This document shows, piece after piece, positions 48,191-58,027 of a stretch of 64,000 nucleotides of DNA (position 1 is the stretch's first letter; the number at the start of each line of letters is the position of its first letter). Source of the DNA: Methylorubrum rhodesianum (GTDB lineage: Bacteria; Pseudomonadota; Alphaproteobacteria; Rhizobiales; Beijerinckiaceae); NCBI RefSeq assembly GCF_014199985.1, contig NZ_JACHOS010000001.1:1-64000 (forward strand). Reading direction: 5' to 3'. Made by a program: the position numbers and the translations under genes. The notes beneath the pieces are model-generated. The model was not told the DNA's origin and did no database searches. It was given only the letters and a program-made list of their open reading frames with translations.

Positions 48191-50821
48191 CTAGCCGGCC
48201 ACGCTCCGTGTCGCGATGTCGGACACATCGCGAGAAAGTCCGGGCGTGGCAACGATGCGACGCAGGGCGGCCTCGGCTACGGCCCGGCGTCCCGGTTCCA
48301 GGCGGCGCCAGGGTCCGAAGGCGGTCATGAGGCGCGCGGCGACCTGCGGGTTTGTGCCGTCGAGGGCCAGCACCATCTCGGCCACGAGGCCGTATCCGGC
48401 GCCGTCCGGACGGTTGAACTGGGTCGGATTGGCGAGGCTGAAGCTGCCGATGAGGGAGCGCACGCGGTTCGGGTTGGTCATGGCGAAGGCCGGGTGGCTC
48501 TGGAGTCGGCGGATCCGCGCCACCGTCCCGTCCTCGGGAATCATCGCCTGGATCGCGAACCACTTGTCGAGGACGAGGGGCTCGTCGGCGTAGCGCTCGG
48601 CGAACGCGGTCAGTGCCGCCTCCCGCGCCTCGCCCGGCAGGAGCGCGAGCGTTGCGAGCCCGGCGAGCCGGTCCGTCATGTTCGTCGCCGCCTCGATCTG
48701 CGCCTCCGCGAGCGCCGTACCGGCCTGCGCGTCGGCGGCGGCGATCAGGTCGAGTGCGGCATTGCGCAGAGCTCGCCGCCCCGCGGCGGCGGCGTCCGGC
48801 GAGAAGGGGGTGCCTGCCGGCTCCGCCAGCGTCTCACGCAGGCTCATCAGGCGTTCGCGCAGGCCGGTTCCTAGGCGGCGGCGCAGTGTTTGGCGCGCGG
48901 AGAAGATCGCGTCGGGGTCGGTCTCCGTTCCGATTTCGTCGGCGAGGTCGCCCTCGCTCGGCAGGGCGAGGATCTGGGCGGCGAAGGCCGGATCGTGCAG
49001 TGCCTCCGCGTCGAGGAAGGCACCGAGCGCGGCGACGAATGCGTCGGCGGTCTCGGTGGATTCGCCGCGCACCTGCCTCGCCATCAGGCCCAGGGCGACG
49101 CGCTGGGCCGCCTCCCAGCGGTTGAAGCTGTCGGGATCGTGGCGCAGCAGGGTCAGGCGAGCCGCGTCGTCGAGGGAAGACGCCACGCGCACCGGCGCCG
49201 AGAAGGCACGAAACAGCGAGGGAACGGGCTCGGCCGCCACATTCTCGAAGGTGACGGCATCCTCGGCCGCCTCGAGCACGAACACGCCGGCCTCGACGCG
49301 CTCGCTCGTCGCTGCGTCGAGGGGGCCGTCGCTGCCGACGAGTCCGAGGCGGATCGGGACGACGAGGGGCGGGGCATCTGCCCCGGCGCCGGGCCGCGTC
49401 TGCCGGAAGGCGAGGCGGTAGGTCTGGGCCGACGCATCGTAGCTGCCGGAAGCGGCAACCCGCGGTGTCCCCGGCCGCTCGTACCACTCGGCAAAACGCG
49501 AGAGGTCGCGGCCCGACGCCGCTTCGAAAGCCTCCAGAAAATCCTCGACGGTCGCGGCCTTGCCGTCGTTCTCGGCGAAGTAGCGGTCCATTCCGGCGCG
49601 GAACGCCGCGTCGCCGATCAGCGTGCGCAGCATCCGCACGATCTCGGCGCCCTTCTCGTAGACCGTCGCCGTGTAGAAGTTGTTGATCTCGGCATACTGC
49701 TTCGGCCGCACCGGGTGGGCGAGGGGGCCGGCATCCTCCGGAAACTGGCGGGCGCGCAGGTTGCGCACCTCGGCGATCCGGTGGACGGCGCGCGAACGCA
49801 TGTCGGAGGAGAATTCCTGGTCGCGGAAGACGGTCAGGCCCTCCTTCAGACAGAGCTGGAACCAGTCGCGGCAGGTGACGCGGTTGCCCGACCAGTTGTG
49901 GAAGTACTCGTGGGCGATGATCGCCTCGATCGCCGCGTAATCCGCGTCGGTCGCGGTCTCAGGCGAGGCGAGCACGTATTTGTCGTTGAAGATGTTGAGG
50001 CCCTTGTTCTCCATCGCCCCCATGTTGAAGTCGGAGACGGCGACAACGTTGAACACGTCGAGATCGTAGGCGCGCCCGAACGCCGTCTCGTCCCAGGCCA
50101 TCGACCGCTCGACGGCGTCAAGGGCGTAGGCGGCCCTGTCGCCCTTGCCCGGCTCGACATAGACCGCGATCTCGACCCTGCGCCCCTCCATGGTGGTGAA
50201 GTCCTTGGCGACGCGGTCGAGCCGCCCGCCCACCAGTGCGAACAGATAGGCGGGCTTGGGCATTGGATCGTGCCAGACGGCGTAGTGCCGCCCCGTCCCC
50301 GGCACCGCGCCCGCCTCGCTCGGATTGCCGTTGCCGAGCAGGATTGGGGCAGCCTCCCGCTCCGCCTCGATGCGGGTGGTGTAGATCGAGAGCACGTCCG
50401 GCCGGTCGAGGAAGTAGGTGATCCGCCGGAAGCCGTCGGCCTCGCATTGCGTGCAGTAGACGCTGTTCGAGCGGTAGAGGCCCATCAGCCGCGTGTTCGC
50501 GGTCGGATCGAGCCGTGTCTCGATCCGCAGGGTGAAGGGGCGTTGCGGAGGCGTGGACAGCGTCAGGCTCGACGGATCGGCCCGGTAAGCGTCCGGTCCG
50601 AGGGCCTGCCCGTCGAGCTCCAGGGCGAGCAGGGTGAGGTCGTCGCCGTCGAGAACGAGGGGCGCGCCCGGACGGCCCACCGGATTTGGGCGCAGCGCCA
50701 GCGTCGCGGTTACGCGGGTGTCGTGGGGGTCGAGGCGTATGTCGAGCTCGACCCGGTCGATCAGGTGGTCACTCGGGCGATAGTCCTCGAGGCGGACGGT
50801 CGGGGGCGTCTCGGTTCGCAT
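48191..50821 (-). CDS. pepN: aminopeptidase N
   Basis: An 876-aa M1 zinc aminopeptidase, cytoplasmic, with the exopeptidase motif GAMENKGLNIF and the zinc motif HEYFHNW followed by the second Glu in LKEGLTVFRDQEF. N-terminal beta domain, catalytic domain and a large C-terminal helical domain are all present. It removes N-terminal residues in peptide turnover. It is transcribed in the same direction as the histidine kinase but 197 bp away, so probably separately. Confidence 0.95.
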   Translation of the reverse strand: MRTETPPTVRLEDYRPSDHLIDRVELDIRLDPHDTRVTATLALRPNPVGRPGAPLVLDGDDLTLLALELDGQALGPDAYRADPSSLTLSTPPQRPFTLRIETRLDPTANTRLMGLYRSNSVYCTQCEADGFRRITYFLDRPDVLSIYTTRIEAEREAAPILLGNGNPSEAGAVPGTGRHYAVWHDPMPKPAYLFALVGGRLDRVAKDFTTMEGRRVEIAVYVEPGKGDRAAYALDAVERSMAWDETAFGRAYDLDVFNVVAVSDFNMGAMENKGLNIFNDKYVLASPETATDADYAAIEAIIAHEYFHNWSGNRVTCRDWFQLCLKEGLTVFRDQEFSSDMRSRAVHRIAEVRNLRARQFPEDAGPLAHPVRPKQYAEINNFYTATVYEKGAEIVRMLRTLIGDAAFRAGMDRYFAENDGKAATVEDFLEAFEAASGRDLSRFAEWYERPGTPRVAASGSYDASAQTYRLAFRQTRPGAGADAPPLVVPIRLGLVGSDGPLDAATSERVEAGVFVLEAAEDAVTFENVAAEPVPSLFRAFSAPVRVASSLDDAARLTLLRHDPDSFNRWEAAQRVALGLMARQVRGESTETADAFVAALGAFLDAEALHDPAFAAQILALPSEGDLADEIGTETDPDAIFSARQTLRRRLGTGLRERLMSLRETLAEPAGTPFSPDAAAAGRRALRNAALDLIAAADAQAGTALAEAQIEAATNMTDRLAGLATLALLPGEAREAALTAFAERYADEPLVLDKWFAIQAMIPEDGTVARIRRLQSHPAFAMTNPNRVRSLIGSFSLANPTQFNRPDGAGYGLVAEMVLALDGTNPQVAARLMTAFGPWRRLEPGRRAVAEAALRRIVATPGLSRDVSDIATRSVAG

Positions 50822-50900
50822 CGGGCAGGGCTCTCGCCGTCGGGAAAGGATCTCGCCTTCTAGAGGCGATCCCCGGCGAGCGGAATGCGTCGCCGAGCGG

Positions 50901-51809
50901 TCAGGCGCCGGAGGCGGCCCGTTCCGCTTGATGCCGCAGGGCGAGCCGGTAGGTGAGGTCGCTTTGAGCGAGACTGCCGGCGATGAAGCGGTCGAAGGCG
51001 GTGACCCAGTGCGGCGTCAGCCGGATGTAGGCGTTGCGCGGCCCCGAGCGGACGAGAAAGCTCCGCTCCTGCGCCACGGCCAGAATGTTGCGCACGTGGC
51101 TGCGCGAGACAGCGAAGCGTGGTGCGAGCTCGACGAGATCGGCCTCGCGGATGCGGCTTTCCGGATCGCTGCCGCCCATTTCGAACAGCGACAGCAGGAT
51201 GATCAGCGCGCTCGTGCTGCTGAGAAAGAAGATGATTTCCAAGTTGCTCCACATCATCGCGATGATGGCGTCGAAGGCGGCTGCGGCCGACCGGGCATGG
51301 GCCGTCTGGAAAGCGACGTCGCGCTCGCACGCGGGTTTGAAGCCCGGATCGGGATAAAGTACTTCGAGGGCGGCATAATGGGCCGCCATCCAGTCGCGGT
51401 CCCAGGCCAGAAGGCGCTCGGTCGGGCACAGGAGCCGCACCCGGTTGTCCTCCGGCTGCTGCCGGAGTTCGAGATAGCCGGTCTGCACGAGGCGCGCGAC
51501 GAAGCTGTCGATCAATCTGGGACTGGCGAAGCCGAAGCGGGCGACCGTGTCCTTCAAGTAGGTCAGGGTCGGCCAGCTCGCCTTGTCGGCCGGATCGTAG
51601 CCCGCATGCTGGCAGACGATGATGGCGAGCGTGGTGACCCGCCCGGCATCCGCGCCGAACTGAGCAGGAAAGACGCCGGCCTCGTAGACCTTGGCGTGTT
51701 CCGAGACGAAGACGCGGCGCGCCGCCGGGAACTCGGGATGGGCCAGGATCTGCTCGGGGGTGGCATGTTCGATCGCGCCGATCCCGCGGATGATCGAGCG
51801 CGCTGTCAT
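50901..51809 (-). CDS. winged-helix domain protein, putative transcriptional regulator
   Basis: A 302-aa protein. A C-terminal stretch (about 215-275) reads like a winged helix: ESRIREADLVELAPRFAVSR, then HVRNILAVAQERSFLVRSG. The region around 75-130 (KDTVARFGFASPRLIDSFVA, then LVQTGYLELRQQPEDNRVRL) looks like a second. A hydrophobic stretch near 190-210 (WSNLEIIFFLSSTSALIILL) may be a buried helix or a membrane segment. The family is not recognised. It is divergent from gloA, and the 433-bp gap between them may hold its operators. Confidence 0.6.
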   Translation of the reverse strand: MTARSIIRGIGAIEHATPEQILAHPEFPAARRVFVSEHAKVYEAGVFPAQFGADAGRVTTLAIIVCQHAGYDPADKASWPTLTYLKDTVARFGFASPRLIDSFVARLVQTGYLELRQQPEDNRVRLLCPTERLLAWDRDWMAAHYAALEVLYPDPGFKPACERDVAFQTAHARSAAAAFDAIIAMMWSNLEIIFFLSSTSALIILLSLFEMGGSDPESRIREADLVELAPRFAVSRSHVRNILAVAQERSFLVRSGPRNAYIRLTPHWVTAFDRFIAGSLAQSDLTYRLALRHQAERAASGA

Positions 51810-52242
51810 CGGTTGGAGCTTGGGCGCGGATCGCTGCGTCGAACGAAGGTAGAAAGTCGATCGACAGAGGTTTCGCTTCGATCCTGTTCTCGTCGGGAAG
51901 ACTGTCTGCTAACGATTCGAAGCGCCTGTGACGAAGCGGCGGCGAATGAATTTTTCCTCGTTCTCAACTTTATCGTCCGCATTATGTAGTAGGCGCCACG
52001 CTGCGTCCGTTAAGCGACAAAGCAGTCCGAAGCAATTTCGAAGATACGGCCGATTCGTCAAATGTGCGTTACTTGAATTGTTTGGATGCAAAGTCGTTTT
52101 GGCCGACGCAGCACGATCGCATCGCGTCGTGTCGCCCGCCGGTTGAGCCGACGTTGTCGAACTCCCGGCCGCCCATGCCCGTTGACGGGTGTCCTCATCG
52201 GTCCAGATAGCCGGCCACCCCCTGTCATTATCCGGTGTGGCC
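51810..52242. other. 433-bp divergent intergenic region, no gene
   Basis: An AT-richer stretch (about 51930-52100) lies between the winged-helix gene and gloA. Frames in it are short and Arg/Ser-rich. No tRNA or strong terminator was found. It is expected to contain the promoters of both flanking genes. Confidence 0.4.
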
Positions 52243-52683
52243 ATGGAATTTCTGCACACGATGGTCCGCGTTGCGGACCTCGACCGCGCGCTCGCCTTCT
52301 ACGTCGACACCTTCGGCCTCAAGGAGGTGCGACGGGTGGAGAACGAGAAGGGCCGCTTCACCCTCGTCTTTCTCGCCGCCCCGGGGGACGTCGAGCGCGC
52401 CGAAGCGACGAAGTCGCCCCTGGTCGAGCTGACCTACAACTGGGATCCGGAGGAGTATTCAGGCGGGCGCAATTTCGGGCACCTCGCCTATCAGGTCGAT
52501 GACATCTACGCCTTCTGCCAGCGGCTGAAGGATGCCGGCGTGACCATCAACCGGCCGCCCCGCGATGGGCACATGGCCTTCGTGCGCTCGCCCGACGGCA
52601 TCTCCATCGAGATCCTGCAGAAGGGCGGGTCGAAGCCGCCACAGGAGCCCTGGGCATCCATGGAGAACACTGGCACGTGGTGA
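52243..52683 (+). CDS. gloA: lactoylglutathione lyase (glyoxalase I)
   Basis: A 146-aa VOC-fold enzyme converting the hemithioacetal of methylglyoxal and glutathione to S-lactoylglutathione. MEFLHTMVRVADLDRALAFY, VFLAAPGD, ELTYNWDPEEYSGGRNFGHL and SPDGISIEILQKG are the family motifs, with the metal His (HT at the start, GHL) and Glu residues in place. The ATG at 52243 matches the family start. It is alone in its transcription unit, with a small minus-strand gene just after it. Confidence 0.92.
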   Translation: MEFLHTMVRVADLDRALAFYVDTFGLKEVRRVENEKGRFTLVFLAAPGDVERAEATKSPLVELTYNWDPEEYSGGRNFGHLAYQVDDIYAFCQRLKDAGVTINRPPRDGHMAFVRSPDGISIEILQKGGSKPPQEPWASMENTGTW

Positions 52684-52734
52684 GTCCGGCGGTGGGCGCC
52701 CGCGCTCGATAACGCGGACGCCCAACCGGATCGA

Positions 52735-52899
52735 TCAGGCTTCGACCTTCGGGGTGATGCCGAGTTCGGCCAGCTTGGCGCACACCGCGTCGACCGGCCG
52801 CTTCAGCCTCAGGCTGATGACGGACACGGGCACGCCCTCTCGAGCCATGCTGCGCAGGCTCTGGACGGCGTCGAGGCTCCAGTTGGTGTCGACCGACAT
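52735..52899 (-). CDS. 54-aa hypothetical protein
   Basis: A soluble small protein beginning MSVDTNWSLDAVQSLRSMA and predicted helix-turn-helix-like, including VSVISLRLKRPVDAVCAKLAE. GGAGGAAACC precedes the ATG, one of the best ribosome-binding sites in the window. The arrangement is reminiscent of small DNA-binding or scaffold proteins, but no family is certain. Confidence 0.65.
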   Translation of the reverse strand: MSVDTNWSLDAVQSLRSMAREGVPVSVISLRLKRPVDAVCAKLAELGITPKVEA

Positions 52900-52999
52900 G
52901 GTTTCCTCCGTTCTTCTCAGGCCGCGGGGCGATCCGGCGAATCATTCCTCGGATCGCGTCGCTCGAACGAGGTGGATCGCGGCGTTGCCGGCGGCAACG

Positions 53000-53509
53000 T
53001 CAGGCCGAACATCTGTGCATGCCTGAAAGTTGAGCAGCTCGCAGTGTCGGCCGACCCTGGAGCGGGCTGCGGAACGCGATGCGTCGCCCGGGCCGCTCCA
53101 CCTTGAGCAGGATGTTGGAGCCGCCGACGAGCGCACCCGTCCTGTCACGCAGGGCCGTGGGATAGGGCATGAAGGCCATTCGGGTGCCGTCCGGCCGTTC
53201 GAGCCCGACTTGGACACCGCGAAGCGTGCGGCCTTCCTTCAGAGTGAGCGCCATGGGCGAGAGGTCGTGCGGCAAGGGTGTGCCGTCCGCCTCGAACAGG
53301 CGCCACGAGCCGCACCACCGCGCCTTGCCGAGCACGGGGCGAAAGCCCCAGAGCTGCGCGGCCGCGTCGTTGTAGTAGGTCAGCCAGCCGTCCGAGTCCG
53401 TGGTGTAGAGGGGGGCATCGATCTGCCGAAACAGATCGGCTCGCGACGGCTCGTGGTTCCAATCCGAGTCCGGCGCGTCGAAATCGTAAGCGAAATCGTC
53501 CGTGTTCAT
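53000..53509 (-). CDS. stand-alone PAS-domain protein
   Basis: A 169-aa soluble protein that is essentially one PAS domain: RADLFRQIDAPLYTTDSDGW and TYYNDAAAQLWGFRPVLGK are the core, followed by a WCGSWRLFEADGTPL beta-region and GVQVGLERPDGTRMAFMPYP. There is no output domain and no membrane helix. GGGGAG before the ATG at 53509 fixes the start over the longer frame at 53521. It may modulate a partner kinase such as the divergent hybrid kinase. Confidence 0.78.
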   Translation of the reverse strand: MNTDDFAYDFDAPDSDWNHEPSRADLFRQIDAPLYTTDSDGWLTYYNDAAAQLWGFRPVLGKARWCGSWRLFEADGTPLPHDLSPMALTLKEGRTLRGVQVGLERPDGTRMAFMPYPTALRDRTGALVGGSNILLKVERPGRRIAFRSPLQGRPTLRAAQLSGMHRCSA

Positions 53510-54185
53510 CAGGCTCCCCACGACCTGCGGGCATTCGAAATGCCCGCTGCCAGCACTTCGTGCCCCCCTCTGTCATGGGCTCCTGGGGACCCTCCGGCGC
53601 TTCGGCCGGATCATCGGGTCCGTCAGCGCGGCGCCGGGGCGCCACCCTCCAGATCGTCCAACCCTTGCGAGATTGTGCCTCGAAGCTTCCGGGGGCGGTC
53701 GCTCCTCGACGCCATGAACAGCCTGTCGGCCTGAACTGGGCTCTCTCGCCGGGTCTGATGCGGACGGGTGGTAGAATGCACGTCTCGCATGATGAAGCAA
53801 GCACCTCCGTGTCATTTCTCCTATTGAGCCGCATCATCGGATCAGGCGAACTTGCTGCGCTGCAAAATTGGACTGATTCTCATACAATCTGCGGCAATCT
53901 TCGTCTCCAGCGATCGGGTGAATACCACTTTTGTTTTATGTTGGACCACGCGGATCCGCTCGGGCGCATCCGGATCAAGCCTCGGGAACCTCCGCGCGAT
54001 CCGCGCAGTCTGCTTGCGATGCGATTCTGCGGCTGTGATTCGAGGGCCGATCGGGCGGCTTTTCACGGCGGCGGCACTCGCAACGGTGTCGGCATCGGGT
54101 ATGACATCTCGACCGCCCCACGCCTCGGAAGCGCAGTGTCGATCCCTTGCACAGACCCACGATACGGCCGGCGGAGCCGCGGTCG
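53510..54185. other. 676-bp intergenic region before the hybrid kinase
   Basis: Divergent gap between the PAS protein and the hybrid histidine kinase, AT-richer around 53810-53950. Frames here are Ser/Arg/Pro-rich and not convincing. It should hold the promoters for both genes. No tRNA, IS end or terminator was recognised. Confidence 0.4.
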
Positions 54186-57100
54186 ATGATCGCGGCGTCT
54201 GATGCGGTGGAGTGTCCGGCCGGTTTCCGCTTCCTGGAGGAAGGCGGTGTGACCGGTCGAGAGATCCTGTCCCACCCCTGGGTCGACACGCCCCTCGGCC
54301 CCCTGCAGGATTGGCCGATCTCCCTGCGCACGACGCTGGCGACGATGTTGTCCTGCCCGGCGGCGATGTTTCTCGCCTGGGGCCCGGAGGGCCTCTCCTT
54401 CTTCAATGATGCCTACCGACCGGTCTTCGGCGATCGCTTGCCCCGAGCGCTCGGGGCGCGCTTTCGCGAGATCTGGGCCGACCTGTGGGACGATATCGGC
54501 CCGATGGTCGATGCCGCATTGCGGGGCGAGAGCGTGGCTCGCCGCAACCTGCCGCTCGTCATGAACCGCCACGGCGTGCCCGAGCAGAGTTGGTGGAGCT
54601 TCACCTACTCGCCCGTGCGCGACGATGAGGGGCGCATCAACGGCATGATCTGCGTCACGGCGGAGACCACCGCCGAGGTGCTGGCCGAACAGGCGCGCCG
54701 CCGCAGCGATGACCGCCTGGAACTGGCTCTCTCCGCCGGCGGCAGCATCGGTGTCTGGGATTGGGACGTGGCCGCCGACCGCGTCACCGCTGATCCGCGC
54801 TTCGCGGCTCTCTACGGGGTCGATCCGGGCTGGGCGGCGGAGGGCGCGCCGGTCGGCGCCTTCTTCGCCGGCGTGCATCCCGAGGATCTGCCCGACCTGA
54901 AAACGCGCATCGATGCGGCCCTGCGCACCGGCGGCCGCTTCGAGGCGGAATACCGCCTCATCCAGGCTGACGGCAGCCTCCGCTGGGTCGCCGCGCAGGG
55001 ACGTTGCACGCTCGATACGGACGGAACGCCGCTGAGCTTCCCCGGCGTCAGCTTCGATATCACCGCACGCAAGCGCACCGAGCAGGCCCTGCGCGAGAGC
55101 GAGGATCGCTTCCGCGGCATCATCAACTCGGTCGACCAGATGATCTGGACGACCCAGGCCGACGGCTACCACGAATTCTACAATGATCGCTGGTACGACT
55201 ATACCGGCGTCCCCAGAGGCTCGACGGACGGCGAGGCGTGGAACGGAATGTTCCATCCCGACGACCGAGACCGGGCCTGGGCCGAGTGGCGACGGGCCCT
55301 TGCCTCGGGTGAGACCTATCAGATCGAATATCGGCTGCGGCACCGTTCGGGCGTCTACCGCTGGGTTCTCGGTCGGGCTCAGCCGGAGCGCGGCTCGGAC
55401 GGCCGGATCGTGCGCTGGTTCGGCACCTGCACCGACATCCACGACCGCAAGCTCGCGGAAGACCGGCAGGCGTTCCTGCTCGGCCTGAACGACCGGCTGC
55501 GGGAGGCGGACGATCCGCAGGCGGTGACGCTGGTCGCCGCCGCGACGCTCGGCGCCCATGTCGGCGCGGCCCGCGCCGGCTATGGCGAGATCGACGAGAC
55601 GGGCGAGATCGTGCGGGTCGAGCGCGATTGGACCCGCGCCCCCTCGGTGACGAGCCTTGCGGGCCAATCGCGTATCCTCGACGGATTCGGTCCGGCCGTG
55701 ATCGCGGAATTGCGGGCCGGACTCACCCTCGTCGTCGAGGATTGCTACGCCGATTCCCGCGCTGGGCCGACCTACGCGGCGATGTGGGATTCGATCGGCT
55801 GCCGGTCGCTCGTCGTCGTGCCGTTGATCCGCGACGGTCAGTTGCGGGCGATCCTCTACCTGCACGAGCCGCAACCGCGGCTCTGGCGCAGGGAGGAGAT
55901 CGGACTCATCGAGGACGTTGCCCAGCGTGTCGGCCACGCCGCCGACCGCGCCCGTGCCGAACAGTCCGAGCGTGCCAACGCCCGCGAATTGCGCCTGATC
56001 ACCGACGCGCTGCCGGTTCTCATCGCCCTGTTCGACGCGGCCGGCCTGTGTCGCTTCGCCAATGCCGCCAGCGCGGATTGGTTCGGTCTGGATCCGGCCG
56101 AGGCGGTCGGACGACCGCTCGCCGCCCTGGTCGGCGCCACGGCGTCCGCCGAGGCGCAATCACGCTTCGAGATCGCGCGCGCCGGTCGTGAGGTGCGCGC
56201 GGAGCGGGCCTGGCCACGCCGGGACGGCAGCTCCCGCATCGCCGACATCCGCTACCTGCCGCGGCCGATGCCGGACGGCTCGACCGAGGGCGCCTACCTG
56301 TTCGTCTCGGACATCTCCGACGCCAAACGCATCGAGGCGATGCTGGAGCGCGAGGTCGGCGAGCGTACCCGCGAGCGCGACCGGCTCTGGCAGACCACCA
56401 ACGATCTGATGGGAACGGCTGCCGTCGATGGCCGTCTCCGGAGCGTCAATCCGGCCTGGGAACGCCTGCTCGGCTGGAGCGAGCGGGAGCTTCTCGAGCG
56501 GCCCTTCCTCGCCTTCATCGACCCCGAAGACCATGCCGGAACCGGCGCGGCGCTGGCCCGGCTCGGAAGAAGCGAAGGAAGAGGCGAAGGGAGCGCGGAT
56601 TTTGTCGATCGTATCCTGACCCAGGATGGCCGGAGGCGGACGGTGATGTGGACGGCGGTGCCGGAGGGCGATTGCTTCCATATCGTCGGCCGCGACATCA
56701 CCGAGCAGCGCCTCGCCGAGGAGCAGTTGCGGCAGGCGCAGAAGATGGAGGCGGTCGGTCAGTTGACCGGGGGCATCGCCCACGACTTCAACAACCTCCT
56801 GACCGGGATCGTCGGTTCGCTCGATCTGATGCAGACCCGAATCCGGCAGGGCCGGGTCGATTCGCTGGAGCGTTACGCCCAAGCCGCCCTCTCCTCGGCC
56901 CACCGTGCCGCGTCGCTGACCCATCGCCTCCTCGCCTTCGCCCGGCGCCAGCCGCTGGAGCAGAAACCGGTGGATGTGAACGCACTCGTCACCGGGATGG
57001 AGGAGATGCTGCGGCGCTCCCTTCCCGAGCAGGTCCGTCTCGAAATCGTCGCCGCAGGGGCCGTCTGGCCGACGCTGTGCGATCCCCATCAACTCGAGAA

Positions 57101-57875
57101 CGCGGTGCTCAACCTCGCCATCAACGCCCGTGACGCGATGCCGGAAGGGGGACGCCTGCTGATCGAGACCGGCAACGCGCTTCTGGAACCCGGCGATCTG
57201 CGCCTGCATCCGGAGGCGCGCGAGGGCGCCTATGTCTGCCTCCGCGTAACCGATTCGGGCGTCGGCATGCCGCCCGACGTCGCGGCACGGGCCTTCGAAC
57301 CGTTCTTCACCACGAAGCCGCTCGGTATGGGAACGGGCCTCGGCCTGTCGATGATCTACGGCTTCGCCCGCCAGACGGGAGGGCATGTCAGCATCAAATC
57401 CGAACCCGGCCGGGGCACCACGGTAACGATCTACCTGCCCCGCCATCACGGCGCCCTGCCGGACGAGCCGGAGCCGACTGCCTTGCCGGAACCGGTGCGG
57501 TCGGAGCGGAACGAGACGGTGCTGGTGGTCGAGGACGAGCCGATCGTGCGCGATCTCGTCGTGGAGGTGCTGGGCGAGCTCGGCTACCGAACGGTCGAGG
57601 CCCAGGATGGACTTTCCGGTCTGGAGGTCGTGCGCTCCAACGCGCGGATCGATCTTCTCGTGACCGATGTCGGTCTCCCCGGTCTGAACGGACGCCTGCT
57701 CGCCGATCAGGCCCGCAGCCTGCGGCCCGGCCTGAAGGTGCTGTTCATGACGGGCTACGCCGAGAACGCCCTGTTCGGGGGCGGCCGCCTCGATCCGGAC
57801 ATGCAGATGATCACCAAGCCTTTCCCGGTCGAACTGCTGGCTGCGCGCATCCGCGAGATGATCGAGCATTCGTGA
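54186..57875 (+). CDS. hybrid histidine kinase: PAS/GAF sensor array, HisKA-HATPase, receiver
   Basis: A 1229-aa soluble kinase without membrane helices. PAS-like domains at about 45-165, 172-298, 305-425, 600-715 and 730-845, a GAF domain at about 430-590, DHp with His866 in GGIAHDFNNLLTGIVG, a CA domain with NLAINARDAMPEGG, DSGVGMP and GMGTGLGLSM, and a receiver domain at about 1110-1229 (VLVVEDEPIVRD; acceptor Asp in LLVTDVGLPGLNG). The ATG at 54186 is chosen because the upstream codons lack a family match. The REC output has no attached effector, so phosphate likely passes to another protein. The next gene on the strand is a histidine phosphotransfer candidate. Confidence 0.93.
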   Translation: MIAASDAVECPAGFRFLEEGGVTGREILSHPWVDTPLGPLQDWPISLRTTLATMLSCPAAMFLAWGPEGLSFFNDAYRPVFGDRLPRALGARFREIWADLWDDIGPMVDAALRGESVARRNLPLVMNRHGVPEQSWWSFTYSPVRDDEGRINGMICVTAETTAEVLAEQARRRSDDRLELALSAGGSIGVWDWDVAADRVTADPRFAALYGVDPGWAAEGAPVGAFFAGVHPEDLPDLKTRIDAALRTGGRFEAEYRLIQADGSLRWVAAQGRCTLDTDGTPLSFPGVSFDITARKRTEQALRESEDRFRGIINSVDQMIWTTQADGYHEFYNDRWYDYTGVPRGSTDGEAWNGMFHPDDRDRAWAEWRRALASGETYQIEYRLRHRSGVYRWVLGRAQPERGSDGRIVRWFGTCTDIHDRKLAEDRQAFLLGLNDRLREADDPQAVTLVAAATLGAHVGAARAGYGEIDETGEIVRVERDWTRAPSVTSLAGQSRILDGFGPAVIAELRAGLTLVVEDCYADSRAGPTYAAMWDSIGCRSLVVVPLIRDGQLRAILYLHEPQPRLWRREEIGLIEDVAQRVGHAADRARAEQSERANARELRLITDALPVLIALFDAAGLCRFANAASADWFGLDPAEAVGRPLAALVGATASAEAQSRFEIARAGREVRAERAWPRRDGSSRIADIRYLPRPMPDGSTEGAYLFVSDISDAKRIEAMLEREVGERTRERDRLWQTTNDLMGTAAVDGRLRSVNPAWERLLGWSERELLERPFLAFIDPEDHAGTGAALARLGRSEGRGEGSADFVDRILTQDGRRRTVMWTAVPEGDCFHIVGRDITEQRLAEEQLRQAQKMEAVGQLTGGIAHDFNNLLTGIVGSLDLMQTRIRQGRVDSLERYAQAALSSAHRAASLTHRLLAFARRQPLEQKPVDVNALVTGMEEMLRRSLPEQVRLEIVAAGAVWPTLCDPHQLENAVLNLAINARDAMPEGGRLLIETGNALLEPGDLRLHPEAREGAYVCLRVTDSGVGMPPDVAARAFEPFFTTKPLGMGTGLGLSMIYGFARQTGGHVSIKSEPGRGTTVTIYLPRHHGALPDEPEPTALPEPVRSERNETVLVVEDEPIVRDLVVEVLGELGYRTVEAQDGLSGLEVVRSNARIDLLVTDVGLPGLNGRLLADQARSLRPGLKVLFMTGYAENALFGGGRLDPDMQMITKPFPVELLAARIREMIEHS

Positions 57876-58027
57876 AGCTTGACCTTGGAGCGGCGCGGCG
57901 CGAGGGCTTGCCGGACCGAGCGCAATTACCGACTTGTGGACGGCCCGGAACGGCCAATCCCTGGGGACGTTGACCGGCGCGGAGATACATTCGTTTCCAA
58001 GCTGCCAAGAGCGAACAGACGAGCGGA

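Noticed and set aside
48890..50863. A 657-codon plus-strand frame opposite pepN
   Set aside because: Shadow of the M1 peptidase, whose HEYFH and GAMEN motifs are on the other strand.
54063..56159. A 698-codon open frame on the minus strand opposite the hybrid kinase
   Set aside because: It is an antisense shadow created by GC-rich codon bias. The plus strand encodes clear PAS/GAF domains with family motifs, while this frame has no recognisable domain.
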